DNA of 64,000 nt from Maricaulis sp048269565 (GTDB lineage Bacteria > Pseudomonadota > Alphaproteobacteria > Caulobacterales > Maricaulaceae). The stretch lies in NCBI RefSeq assembly GCF_048269565.1, contig NZ_JBLXIK010000002.1, positions 1 through 64,000 on the forward strand, in the 5' to 3' direction. Shown in pieces: positions 9,546 through 18,002 of the stretch. The notes under the pieces are model-generated. The model worked only from the letters and a program-made list of their open reading frames with translations. It was not told where the DNA came from and did no database searches. The position numbers and the translations under genes are program-made. Position 1 is the first letter of the stretch, and each line of letters begins with the position of its first letter.

Positions 9546-11789
9546 ATGGCAAGACTGGAAATTGAAGAGTTCGACCGTCACAACCCGGAAACACCCGGCA
9601 ATGACGTCGCCGACCTTCGGCTCGTTCTCGTCATTCTGCGCCGGCGAATGTGGAGCATGCTATTTGTTGCAGTGCTGATCTTCAGCGCGGTCACACTATA
9701 CACCCTTCAACAAACGCCCCTCTACACGGCGAGCGCCCGCCTGCTGATCGACACGCGGGAATCGCGCGTGGTAGACTTCGAAGCCGTGCTGTCAGGCCTG
9801 CCGCCCAACTCGGCAGCGATCGACACCGAAGTCGAGGTGCTGCGCAGCCGGTCACTGGCTCAGGCCGTGGTCAGACGGACTGGCCTGACAACCATTCCGG
9901 AGTTCAATACCGCACTTCAGGAGGAGAACTGGCGCGACCGGTTGCTGCGCCAGCTGGCGGCCCTGGGCGGGACCGTCATCGCGAACCGCAGTCATGAGGT
10001 CAATGGCGGTGAAACACCGGAAATGGTGATGGACCGGGTGGCAGAGGAGCTGCTCGAACATAGTTCTGCCCGCCGCCTCGGCAGCACATTCGTCATTGAA
10101 GTCTCGGCCACATCGCAGAGCCCCGAGCTCGCCCAGGACATGGCCAATGCCTATGCCGAGGAATACCTGCTGGCCCAATTAGAGGCCAAGTTCAACGCAA
10201 CCGAACGCGCCAATGAATGGTTGTTCGAACGCGTTGCGGCACTGCGCGAAGAGGTTCAGGCAGCCGAACAGGCGGTTGCGCGATATCGCGATGAGCACGG
10301 ATTGCTGGATGCCGAGGGCGCGACGCTGACGGAACAACAGATTTCCGATACCAACGCCCAACTTATTGTCCAGCGTGCGGAATTGACGGAGGCCCGGGCG
10401 CGCCTGCGCAATGTCCGTTCGCGGCTGGACCAGGGTGTCGGGCCGGAATCGATTGCAGAAGTCCTCAATTCCGAGGTCGTTCGCGAACTGCGTTCACAGG
10501 AAGCCATGGTGAGCCGCCAGCGCGGGGAATTGATGTCGCGCTACGGAGCGCGCCACCCGGAGATCCAGACCGTCGAGCGCGAACTGGCCGATATCCGCGT
10601 TCAGATCGACCAGGAAGTCAATCGCATCGTGAGCAATCTCGAGAGCGAGGTGAATATCGCCGCCGAGCGGGCCAATTCTCTTGCCGCCAGCCTCCAGGAC
10701 TTGCGCAGTGAGTTGGGCAGCAACAATGCCGCGCTCGTGAATCTACGAGCACTGGAGCGCGAGGCCAATGCCAGCCGGGCGATGTTTGAATCCTTCCTCA
10801 ATCGCTTTCGCCAGACTGATGAAGCCGACCAGTTCAATGAGGCAGACGCGCGCATTGTCGCCAATGCCACCTTGCCGCTCGACGCAAGCTCACCGCGGCT
10901 CCTACTGAATTTTGCGCTTGGCCTGGCGCTCGCCGGTCTGGGAGCCGTTCTGGTCGCCCTGATGCGCGAGGTCCTGGAATCCGGCCTGAGAACGGAGGCG
11001 GAAGTCGAGCGCAAGCTTGGGGTGCCCCATATCGCGTCCGTACCAAAATTGAAGGCAGGCTTTTTCGAGGGCCTGCGCGGCAAGCGGACAGAGCCGGGAC
11101 AGTACGTCCTCAACAAGCCGCTTTCGAGCATCGCGGAGAGCTATCGCACGCTGAGGTCCGGCCTCAAAGTCGCCGGGCTCGACAAGCCTCTCACAGTCAT
11201 TGCCGTAACCTCGGCGCTTCCCGGCGAAGGCAAGACCACGACCACAATCGCGCTCGGCCGCATCGCGAGCCAGGCGGCCGACCGGGTGCTCGCCATTGAT
11301 TGCGATTTGCGACGGCGCGGACTCAGCATGGGCCTGGCCCCGGATGCCCCGACGGGCATGCTCGAGGTTCTGGCCGGAGAGTCCAGTCTTGCGGATGCCA
11401 TTGTTGTTGACGAACCATCCGGCCTGCATGTCCTGCCTCTCACCGTCAGCTCCTTCTCACCCAAGGACCTGTTCCGGTCGGAAGCTTTCAAGACGTTTCT
11501 GGAGCGGGTGCGCGGCCAGTATGACCTTATCCTGCTGGACACCGCGCCGGTGATGGCGGTCGCGGACACCCGTGCGATCGCAAGTCTCGCCGACGGGATG
11601 ATCTTCTCGGTGGAATGGGGCCGCAGTCCCGTGGGAGCTGCCAGGCTTTCGATCGATGCCCTCACCCGCGCCAAGGGCAATATTGTGGGCGTCGTTCTTA
11701 ACGGCGTCGATATCAATCGACAGGCCAGGTATGGGTATGGCGCGTACTACACGTATTACGGGTCATATCAGAAATATTATACAAATTAA
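9546..11789 (+). CDS. Wzz/BY-kinase fusion: polysaccharide co-polymerase tyrosine kinase
   Basis: A 747-residue Wzc/ExoP-type protein controlling EPS chain length and export. Residues about 15-110 and 430-480 hold the two membrane segments and Wzz domain, separated by a long periplasmic coiled-coil (about 200-400). The C-terminal bacterial tyrosine kinase has Walker A with Lys563 (SALPGEGKTTT), Walker A' VLAIDCDLRRRG and Walker B LILLDTAPVM. The C-terminal tail is a tyrosine cluster (about nine Tyr in the last 22 residues), the usual autophosphorylation site. Kinase and Wzz domain are fused, as in proteobacterial Wzc. Confidence 0.93.
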   Translation: MARLEIEEFDRHNPETPGNDVADLRLVLVILRRRMWSMLFVAVLIFSAVTLYTLQQTPLYTASARLLIDTRESRVVDFEAVLSGLPPNSAAIDTEVEVLRSRSLAQAVVRRTGLTTIPEFNTALQEENWRDRLLRQLAALGGTVIANRSHEVNGGETPEMVMDRVAEELLEHSSARRLGSTFVIEVSATSQSPELAQDMANAYAEEYLLAQLEAKFNATERANEWLFERVAALREEVQAAEQAVARYRDEHGLLDAEGATLTEQQISDTNAQLIVQRAELTEARARLRNVRSRLDQGVGPESIAEVLNSEVVRELRSQEAMVSRQRGELMSRYGARHPEIQTVERELADIRVQIDQEVNRIVSNLESEVNIAAERANSLAASLQDLRSELGSNNAALVNLRALEREANASRAMFESFLNRFRQTDEADQFNEADARIVANATLPLDASSPRLLLNFALGLALAGLGAVLVALMREVLESGLRTEAEVERKLGVPHIASVPKLKAGFFEGLRGKRTEPGQYVLNKPLSSIAESYRTLRSGLKVAGLDKPLTVIAVTSALPGEGKTTTTIALGRIASQAADRVLAIDCDLRRRGLSMGLAPDAPTGMLEVLAGESSLADAIVVDEPSGLHVLPLTVSSFSPKDLFRSEAFKTFLERVRGQYDLILLDTAPVMAVADTRAIASLADGMIFSVEWGRSPVGAARLSIDALTRAKGNIVGVVLNGVDINRQARYGYGAYYTYYGSYQKYYTN

Positions 11790-11906
11790 CTTTTAGGGCT
11801 TGCCCCGGGCGCGATTATGGCCCCCAATTTGCGGAACTACCGTAAATTGTCCTGAATTGAAGCGGGCAGACGGATAGTGAATGCCTGCAAGGGCTTGGGG
11901 GATGGT

Positions 11907-12599
11907 ATGTTGTTTGACACCCGGTATGAGCGGAGCTTCTCCGACGTGGAGACACCGCCCAAGGCGACGGTGATCGGGGGCTCGGAGGCAAGCTCAAAGG
12001 TTAAGCGGTTCGCTGACATTTTACTGTCGGTACTGCTGGTGATACCGGTCGGCCTGGTCCTGGGCATGATCGCGCTGATTGTCCTGGTCTTTGACCGCCA
12101 ACCCGTGTTTTACGTCCAGACCCGTGTCGGGCGCTGGGGCCTCCCGTTCCAGTGCCTCAAGATCCGCACGATGCGGATTGATGCGGACGAGCTGCTGGAA
12201 CAAATTCTGGCTGATGACCCGGTCGCAGCGCAGGAGTGGCGTGAGCACCAGAAGCTCAGCAACGACCCGCGCGTCACCCCGATCGGCCGGTTCCTGCGCA
12301 AGACCAGTCTAGATGAGCTGCCGCAGCTGCTGAATGTGCTGCGGGGGGACATGTCGCTGGTCGGACCGCGCCCGATTATCGAGCCCGAGGTCGAACGTTA
12401 TGGTTCGGATATTGCCTACTACCACGCTGTACGGCCGGGCGTGACCGGGTTGTGGCAAGTCTCCGGGCGCAGCAAGACCAGTTATTCCCGTCGCGTCGCC
12501 CTGGATCGGGAGTATGTCGAAACTCGCTCCCTGGCCCTCGACATGTCGATCCTGGTCCGTACCGGCTGGGTAGTCCTCACCGGTCAGGGTTCTGCCTGA
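11907..12599 (+). CDS. ExoY/PssY-like initiating sugar transferase
   Basis: An undecaprenyl-phosphate sugar phosphotransferase of the monotopic bacterial sugar transferase family. It has one N-terminal membrane segment (ILLSVLLVIPVGLVLGMIAL), then the family motifs FKIRTM-like (CLKIRTM), TSLDELPQLLNVLRGDMSLVG, GPRPIIEPE and RPGVTGLWQVSGRS. It lacks the extra N-terminal membrane bundle of full WbaP/HfsE proteins. GGGGG at about 11898-11902 supports the ATG at 11907; a GTG at 11877 is the alternative. It would load the first sugar of the repeat unit. Confidence 0.9.
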   Translation: MLFDTRYERSFSDVETPPKATVIGGSEASSKVKRFADILLSVLLVIPVGLVLGMIALIVLVFDRQPVFYVQTRVGRWGLPFQCLKIRTMRIDADELLEQILADDPVAAQEWREHQKLSNDPRVTPIGRFLRKTSLDELPQLLNVLRGDMSLVGPRPIIEPEVERYGSDIAYYHAVRPGVTGLWQVSGRSKTSYSRRVALDREYVETRSLALDMSILVRTGWVVLTGQGSA

Positions 12600-12619
12600 C
12601 AGCATCCCCGGGACCTGAA

Positions 12620-13930
12620 TTATTCCTCACGGAATGAACGGGCCAGCCGGTCGGTGATGGGCCTCAAGAGATAGTCGATCGCCGAGCGCGAACCGGACGT
12701 GATGAAGACCTCAACCGGCATGCCCGGCACAAGCTCGATGTCCGGGCCGTCCCCTTCCATGGCAATGAGTGCCAGGTAATAGGGCATCCCTGTTTCCGCC
12801 TCGACGAGTCTGTCAGCAGAAATCGTCAATACAGAGCCGGGCCATTCAGGAGTCTGCCGGCCCTGAAAGGTCGAGAACCGGATGCGTGCCGGCGCCCCCG
12901 GCGCTATACGATCAATCTGGGTCGGCGGGATTTTCGCGGAGATCACCAGAGGCTGGTTTTCCGGCGACACCTGCATCAATGGCACCCCGGGCCGGACCAC
13001 GCCGCCAAGCGTGTGCACGTCGAGTCCGAAGACATAGCCCGAACGCGGCGAAGTTACTTCCGTTCGCTCAAGTGCATCGGCAACGGCAACGCGCCGCTCC
13101 CGCAGCTCGGCGATCTGGGCCCCGACATCGGCTTCATCGGCGGCAACTTCCTCAATGAAGGAATTATAGAGTTGCGCGATTTCCACCTCGGTCTGGCCAA
13201 TCGCCGACTGGGTTCCGGCAATATCGGCAATCCGGGAGCCGCGAGAGCCACGCAGCGCCTCCGCGTCGCGCTCAAGCGCGAGAACACGGGTACGGGGCGT
13301 CAGTCCGCGCTCGAACAGCGATCGCAATCCGACCAGCTCCTCCTCGATGAGGGCGAGCTGGCGGGTTTCGGAGTCATATTGCGCCTGCAGGCCGGTAATC
13401 CGCTCATGGTACTGGCTGATGCGATTACGCATCACCTCAATCTCGGTCTGTCGCGTGTCACGCCGCGTCGTGAAGACAGCCCGTTGCGCCGCGATAATGT
13501 TCTCGCTGTCATCGGACACCGTTATGCTGCTGAAATAGCGCTCAAAGTCGATCTCATCGAGGCCCTCACGCTCGGCTGCCAGGCGCGCACGGCGGGCGGT
13601 CAGTTCGGTGAGGCGGGATTCGATCTGCGCCATTTCGGCACGCGGCCCGGTATCATCGAGGCGGATCAGGATGTCCCCCTCCGCGACCCGGTCGCCTTCG
13701 CTGACCAGAATTTCGGAAATAATGCCGCCTTCAAGGTGCTGGATGGACTGCACCTCCGTCTGGCCACGAATTTCGCCCGGCGCGATCACGGCGCTGGAGA
13801 TAGGTGCCAGGACGGACCATGCGATCAGTCCGCCGAAAACGCTGAGAATAATGGCGTAGCCAAGCCGGTTCGCATTGCGGATACGCGCATCGCTGTCCGT
13901 CCCGCCCTTCGCTGCAGCCCCGTCACCCAT
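12620..13930 (-). CDS. Type I secretion membrane fusion protein (HlyD/PrtE family)
   Basis: A 436-residue periplasmic adaptor. It has one N-terminal membrane anchor (YAIILSVFGGLIAWSVLAPI), then a biotinyl-lipoyl half motif with VQSIQHLEGGIISEILVSEGD, a long coiled-coil hairpin (about residues 95-290) and a beta-barrel C-terminus. It follows the ABC gene with an 8-bp overlap (ATGGGTGA), so the two are coupled. The ATG at 13930 is chosen; an upstream frame extension overlaps the ABC coding region. It would link the ABC transporter to a TolC-like pore, which is not coded in this window. Confidence 0.92.
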   Translation of the reverse strand: MGDGAAAKGGTDSDARIRNANRLGYAIILSVFGGLIAWSVLAPISSAVIAPGEIRGQTEVQSIQHLEGGIISEILVSEGDRVAEGDILIRLDDTGPRAEMAQIESRLTELTARRARLAAEREGLDEIDFERYFSSITVSDDSENIIAAQRAVFTTRRDTRQTEIEVMRNRISQYHERITGLQAQYDSETRQLALIEEELVGLRSLFERGLTPRTRVLALERDAEALRGSRGSRIADIAGTQSAIGQTEVEIAQLYNSFIEEVAADEADVGAQIAELRERRVAVADALERTEVTSPRSGYVFGLDVHTLGGVVRPGVPLMQVSPENQPLVISAKIPPTQIDRIAPGAPARIRFSTFQGRQTPEWPGSVLTISADRLVEAETGMPYYLALIAMEGDGPDIELVPGMPVEVFITSGSRSAIDYLLRPITDRLARSFREE

Positions 13931-15662
13931 GCTTCTTTTCCTTGCTCGCTTCTGCCAGGCCGGCAAGCACTTCATCGCGTGGGCCAAAGCCACGAACCTG
14001 GCCATCGGCCAGCACCAGAACCTTGTTGCAGGACCCGAGAATGCTTGGCCGGTGCGCGATCACAATTGTCGTCACCTGGCTGGCCCGGAGATCCAGCATC
14101 GCCTTGAGGAGCGCATCCTCGCCCTCCTTGTCGAGGTTGGAGTTCGGCTCGTCGAGCACAACCAGAACCGGATTGCCATAGAGTGCCCTGGCCAGGCCGA
14201 CGCGTTGACGCTGGCCGGCCGATAGATTGCGTCCCCCCTCCCCGACATTGGTGTCATATCCATCGGCCAGCCGAAGTATCAGATCGTGGGCACCGGCCTT
14301 CCGTGCGGCCTCGACAATCGACTCGGAGTCGGCACCCGGCCGGAAACGGCTGATATTGTCGGCAACCGTGCCCGGCAACAGATCGACGGTCTGCGACAGA
14401 TATCCCAGCTGCGGACCGAGCTCGTCACGGCGCCAGTCCTCGAGCGACGCGCCGTCGAGACGGACAGCTCCACTGACCGGCGTCCACAAACCCAGCAGCA
14501 CCTTGGCGAGAGTCGACTTGCCGCCGCCCGAAGGCCCGATCACACCAAGCCCGTCGCCTGGCTCCAGTCTGAGGCTGACACCCTTGAGAATATGGATCTT
14601 GCCGGCCGGCGGCGTGGCGAACACTTTTTCCACGCTGAGGACGCCCGTTGCAGGCGGGAGTGACATTTTTTGCTGCGGAGGCTTCGCCAGCGAGAGCAGA
14701 TCGCTCAGCCGCCGGTAGGACTGGAGCGCCATCATCGCGGGCCGCCACTGCCCGATTCCCTGTTCGATCGGGGCCAGGGCCCGGCCAAGCAGGATCGAGC
14801 CGGCGATCATCATCCCGGGGGTAATGTCACCCTGTACTGCCAGCCAGGCCCCCAGACCGAGGACCGCTGACTGGAGTCCGACACGGAGCGCCTTGGTCGT
14901 CGAGCTGTAGTGGGCGATGCTCTCGCTGGCTTCACCGTTCAGATCGAGTGACTTCTCGTTGCGTTCGAGCCAACGCCGCTCGAGTTCGCTACGCATGCCC
15001 ATTGCTTCGAGTGATTCAAGGCTGGAGAAGGCGGCATCGGCCGTCAGATCAGCCGCGGCAGAAGCCTGTCCGGCATCTTTCAACTGGCCGCGCGAGCGAG
15101 CCTGATTGCCGAGCGCAAGTGCACCCAACAGGATGATGGAACCGACACAAAACACCCCGAGGACCGGATGGATCAACGCCATGACCACAATGAAAAGCGG
15201 CGACCATGGCAGGTCAAAAATCACACCCGGAGCCGGGCTCGAAATGAAGTTCCGCAAGGTACGCATATCCTGCAGCGCCTGGTTGGAACGGCTACCGGCA
15301 GCGAGGTTGGCGCGCATGACCGCGTCGATTAGTCGGGGTCCCATTTTCCGTTCGGCAGCGGTTGCGATACGACTGAAAAGCGCCGAACGGACAAACTCAA
15401 GACCGCCATAGGCAATATACATCACCGCGGCGAGCAGCGAGACCGCTATCAGGGTGTCTATAGATTGCGATGCGAGGACACGATCATACACCTGCAGCAT
15501 GTAGATCGGCCCGGTAAGGACCAGCAGATTGATGCCGAACGAAAAAATCGTGAGATTCACAATACTGCCGCGGGCAGCGCTCAGGGCGCTCTTGACGATC
15601 TCATTATCCCGGATTTCTGTTCGGTCTCCGGGCGCCGCTGACGGTGCCGATTTGCTGGACAT
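13923..15662 (-). CDS. Type I secretion ABC permease/ATPase (PrtD family)
   Basis: A 579-residue fused membrane/ATPase exporter. The membrane domain has the PrtD-family signature LVLTGPIYMLQVYDRVLASQS. The nucleotide-binding domain has Walker A GPSGGGKST, signature LSAGQRQRVGLARAL, Walker B VLVVLDEPNSNLD and the H-loop IVIAHRPS. It has no N-terminal C39 peptidase, so substrates should carry uncleaved C-terminal signals. The start at 15662 (MSSKSAP) is preferred; an upstream ATG at 15734 gives 24 extra residues. It is divergent from the 289-residue candidate substrate at 15930. Confidence 0.93.
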   Translation of the reverse strand: MSSKSAPSAAPGDRTEIRDNEIVKSALSAARGSIVNLTIFSFGINLLVLTGPIYMLQVYDRVLASQSIDTLIAVSLLAAVMYIAYGGLEFVRSALFSRIATAAERKMGPRLIDAVMRANLAAGSRSNQALQDMRTLRNFISSPAPGVIFDLPWSPLFIVVMALIHPVLGVFCVGSIILLGALALGNQARSRGQLKDAGQASAAADLTADAAFSSLESLEAMGMRSELERRWLERNEKSLDLNGEASESIAHYSSTTKALRVGLQSAVLGLGAWLAVQGDITPGMMIAGSILLGRALAPIEQGIGQWRPAMMALQSYRRLSDLLSLAKPPQQKMSLPPATGVLSVEKVFATPPAGKIHILKGVSLRLEPGDGLGVIGPSGGGKSTLAKVLLGLWTPVSGAVRLDGASLEDWRRDELGPQLGYLSQTVDLLPGTVADNISRFRPGADSESIVEAARKAGAHDLILRLADGYDTNVGEGGRNLSAGQRQRVGLARALYGNPVLVVLDEPNSNLDKEGEDALLKAMLDLRASQVTTIVIAHRPSILGSCNKVLVLADGQVRGFGPRDEVLAGLAEASKEKKHG

Positions 15663-15781
15663 TTCAGGCTGGCCCTTCGCTTTCAGCGCCGATCTCGCGC
15701 CTGGGGCGAAGTGCGTCGACCGCTCTGCCCCCATAGCGTGTGTTATGCGTCATCCCACTGAGCAGCAATAACATTGTAACG

Positions 15782-15791
15782 ACGTTAACGT
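15782..15791. promoter_or_regulatory. Palindrome in the divergent T1SS/substrate region
   Basis: A perfect 10-bp palindrome, ACGTTAACGT, sits in the AT-rich stretch between the ABC exporter gene and the divergent 289-residue protein gene. It could be an operator half-site. No regulator is identified. Confidence 0.3.
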
Positions 15792-15822
15792 TGATTCCGG
15801 TTGTGTCACAGCCCCGATGTGC

Positions 15823-15838
15823 TTAAGGTTTCCTTAAC
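15823..15838 (+). promoter_or_regulatory. CtrA-type binding site
   Basis: TTAA, seven bases, then TTAAC: an exact match to the CtrA full-site consensus TTAA-N7-TTAA(C) known from Caulobacter and relatives. It lies about 90 bp before the start of the 289-residue protein and about 160 bp from the divergent ABC gene, in the only AT-rich intergenic patch here. CtrA control (cell-cycle timing) is inference. Confidence 0.55.
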
Positions 15839-15929
15839 TTGCCCAATACGCCCGGCATGACCCGCCTGGCACCGGCAGCCCGCCAGTGGCGGGGGTCGCA
15901 GGGCGAGCGTCGGTCAAGATGGGGATGGT

Positions 15930-16799
15930 GTGTTTCAGCTGGATTTCATAGAAGAGCTGGACCGTGGATCAAGCGGCTCGCAGCCGATCGGTATGGAATT
16001 CGTCGCCGCCGATATCCTGCGCGCGGGCATGGGCGGACGCGCTGCAAACATGCCCCGGCCCACCGAACAATCCGCACGTCACGACCACTCAACCCAGTTG
16101 GTTCAGCACGACCTGTTTTCGCAGGATTGGAATCCGTCGCCGCCGGAAATGGACCTTCGGGGCTCCGCGAGCCATGTGGATTTGATCGAAACCATAAGCC
16201 TTGATGAGGGGCTGAGCGGGTTGGCCGACAATTCCCCCCTGTTCGATTTCAGCGCCTATCTGGAACGCCATGACCGGCATGTCGATGTGCTCAGTCGCAT
16301 CGCTGAACTGGAACTGCCGGCTGGCGATGGGGCCACCGTCACGGACACGAACGGTATCACCGTGCCGCTATCCTTCCTGCTGGAGCATATCGAGGACGGG
16401 TTCGGCCAGAACGACGCCAGACTTCCTGACACCAACGGCAGATCGCCAGGCGCGGAGCCGGGAATTATCGAGTCCATGAGCGGTCTGGCCGGTGGCGAGT
16501 CGCCGTTCAATTTTGATGGCTATCTTGAGCTTTCTGATCAGTGGATCGCAACTCTTGGCCGGGCTGACGGCCTCGAGGCACTCGCCGCAGGCGCAATTGA
16601 GGCGATCCCGGAAAATGCCTATGCGGTCCAACTGGCGCTGTTGCTGGAAGAGGCCAACCAACACCCCGGCACAACAGATCTCGCATCACTGGCCGATCAT
16701 CATCCGGCCGAGATTCCATCCGCAGCGGAAATCACCGACCTGGACTGGTTGTCGCCGGAAGTGGTGGACAGCTACGGTTTCGATTACTCGCTGTTCTAG
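15930..16799 (+). CDS. Candidate type I secreted protein with internal duplication
   Basis: A 289-residue acidic protein with no N-terminal signal peptide and no domain I recognise. Residues about 95-133 and 186-224 are an imperfect duplication, with shared pattern SGLA, S-P, F-x-F, YLE, then I/L-rich helices ending LxAG. The C-terminus is F-D-Y-S-L-F, matching the D-Y-x-x-F end of the protein at 1-228. The GTG at 15930 has GGGGAT just upstream. It is divergent from and adjacent to the type I exporter, so it is the obvious cargo candidate (inference). Weight for function is low; reality of the gene is likely from its codon pattern and ribosome site. Confidence 0.65.
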   Translation: MFQLDFIEELDRGSSGSQPIGMEFVAADILRAGMGGRAANMPRPTEQSARHDHSTQLVQHDLFSQDWNPSPPEMDLRGSASHVDLIETISLDEGLSGLADNSPLFDFSAYLERHDRHVDVLSRIAELELPAGDGATVTDTNGITVPLSFLLEHIEDGFGQNDARLPDTNGRSPGAEPGIIESMSGLAGGESPFNFDGYLELSDQWIATLGRADGLEALAAGAIEAIPENAYAVQLALLLEEANQHPGTTDLASLADHHPAEIPSAAEITDLDWLSPEVVDSYGFDYSLF

Positions 16800-16907
16800 C
16801 CGATAACCGCGGCGAAACCGTGCGGCACATGCCGTTAGCCGGTACAATTCGTTCAGCTTTCCAGACTATGCTACCGGAAGTGGGTTCATTCGGGCGGGGG
16901 CGCGAGC

Positions 16908-17891
16908 ATGGCACGCATTCTTGTTACAGGCGGGGCGGGATATATCGGCGCCCATGTTTGCCGCGCCCTTGCGGCCCGAGGCGACCTGCCGATCTCCTTC
17001 GACAATCTGTCCGGTGGCCATGCCCATGCCGTGCAATGGGGCCCGCTCGTCTGCGGCGATATCCGCTCACCCGCACAGCTCGATGACGCGTTCCGCGAAT
17101 TCAAACCCAAGGCTGTCATGCACTGCGCAGCAAGCATCGAAATCAATGAAGGCCAGAAACACCCCTTCCCGTTTTGGGAGAATAATGTCGGCGGCGCCAT
17201 CAACCTGATGGGCGCAATGGTCCGGGCCGGCGTCAAGCCGATCGTGTTCTCGTCATCCTGTGCCGTCTATGGCGAGCCGGAGCGTGTCCCCATTCGCGAG
17301 AGCGAACCGCGCACCCCGGTCAGCGTCTACGGCCAGACCAAGCTGGCAGTTGAAATGCTGCTTGCCGACCTGGCGCTCAGCGATGATATCCGGTTCGCGG
17401 CCCTTCGCTATTTCAACGCGGCCGGGGCCAGCCCGGACGCCGAGATCGGTGAGGAACACGAGCCCGAAACCCACCTTATTCCCAATGCACTGAAGGCCGC
17501 GGCCGGGGTCGGACCCGCTCGGCTTGAGGTCTTCGGGTCCGATTATGACACCCATGACGGCACCTGCCTGCGCGACTATGTCCATGTCGTCGACCTGGCC
17601 GCCGCCCATCTGGCGGCGCTGGACCGCGTCATGGCTGGCTCCAGTGGGTTGTGCTGCAATCTCGGCACCGGGCGGGGCGCCACGGTGCTGGAAGTCCTGC
17701 AGGCCGTGGAGCGCGTGACGGGATCCCCGGTCCCCTATGATATCCAACCGCGAAGGGCGGGCGATGCGGCTGTCTTGCTGGCCGACACCGAATTGGCGAG
17801 GACAGAGCTGGGTTTTGTACCCGAGGCGTCATCGATCGATCAGATCATCGCCGATGCCTGGCGCTTTCACGCCCGCAAGTGGGGTGCCTGA
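16908..17891 (+). CDS. galE: UDP-glucose 4-epimerase
   Basis: A 327-residue extended SDR enzyme interconverting UDP-glucose and UDP-galactose. NAD-binding motif VTGGAGYIGAHV (about 6-17), HCAASI, SSSCAVYGE, catalytic Y-x3-K in SVYGQTK (about 139-145), RYFNAAGA and the C-terminal RRAGDAA are all present. It supplies UDP-galactose to the EPS cluster, whose last gene in this direction it appears to be. The upstream 108 bp contains no other gene. Confidence 0.93.
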   Translation: MARILVTGGAGYIGAHVCRALAARGDLPISFDNLSGGHAHAVQWGPLVCGDIRSPAQLDDAFREFKPKAVMHCAASIEINEGQKHPFPFWENNVGGAINLMGAMVRAGVKPIVFSSSCAVYGEPERVPIRESEPRTPVSVYGQTKLAVEMLLADLALSDDIRFAALRYFNAAGASPDAEIGEEHEPETHLIPNALKAAAGVGPARLEVFGSDYDTHDGTCLRDYVHVVDLAAAHLAALDRVMAGSSGLCCNLGTGRGATVLEVLQAVERVTGSPVPYDIQPRRAGDAAVLLADTELARTELGFVPEASSIDQIIADAWRFHARKWGA

Positions 17892-17948
17892 CCGAGGCTT
17901 GAGCCTACCCGGTGCCATGCGTCGCCATGTCGCCTGTTGCAGATCGTC

Positions 17949-17970
17949 AGGATTGATAATCGTCAATCCT
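17949..17970 (+). promoter_or_regulatory. FNR/FixK-type box upstream of hemN
   Basis: TTGAT-AATC-GTCAA at 17953-17966 matches the anaerobox consensus TTGAT-N4-ATCAA at 9 of 10 positions. It is embedded in a larger perfect inverted repeat with arms AGGATTGA and TCAATCCT. It is centred 43 bp before the hemN start codon. hemN genes are classic FNR/FixK targets, which supports the call. Confidence 0.75.
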
Positions 17971-18002
17971 GAAATCTGTCCGCTTCCAAGGCTCGCCCGA
18001 AA

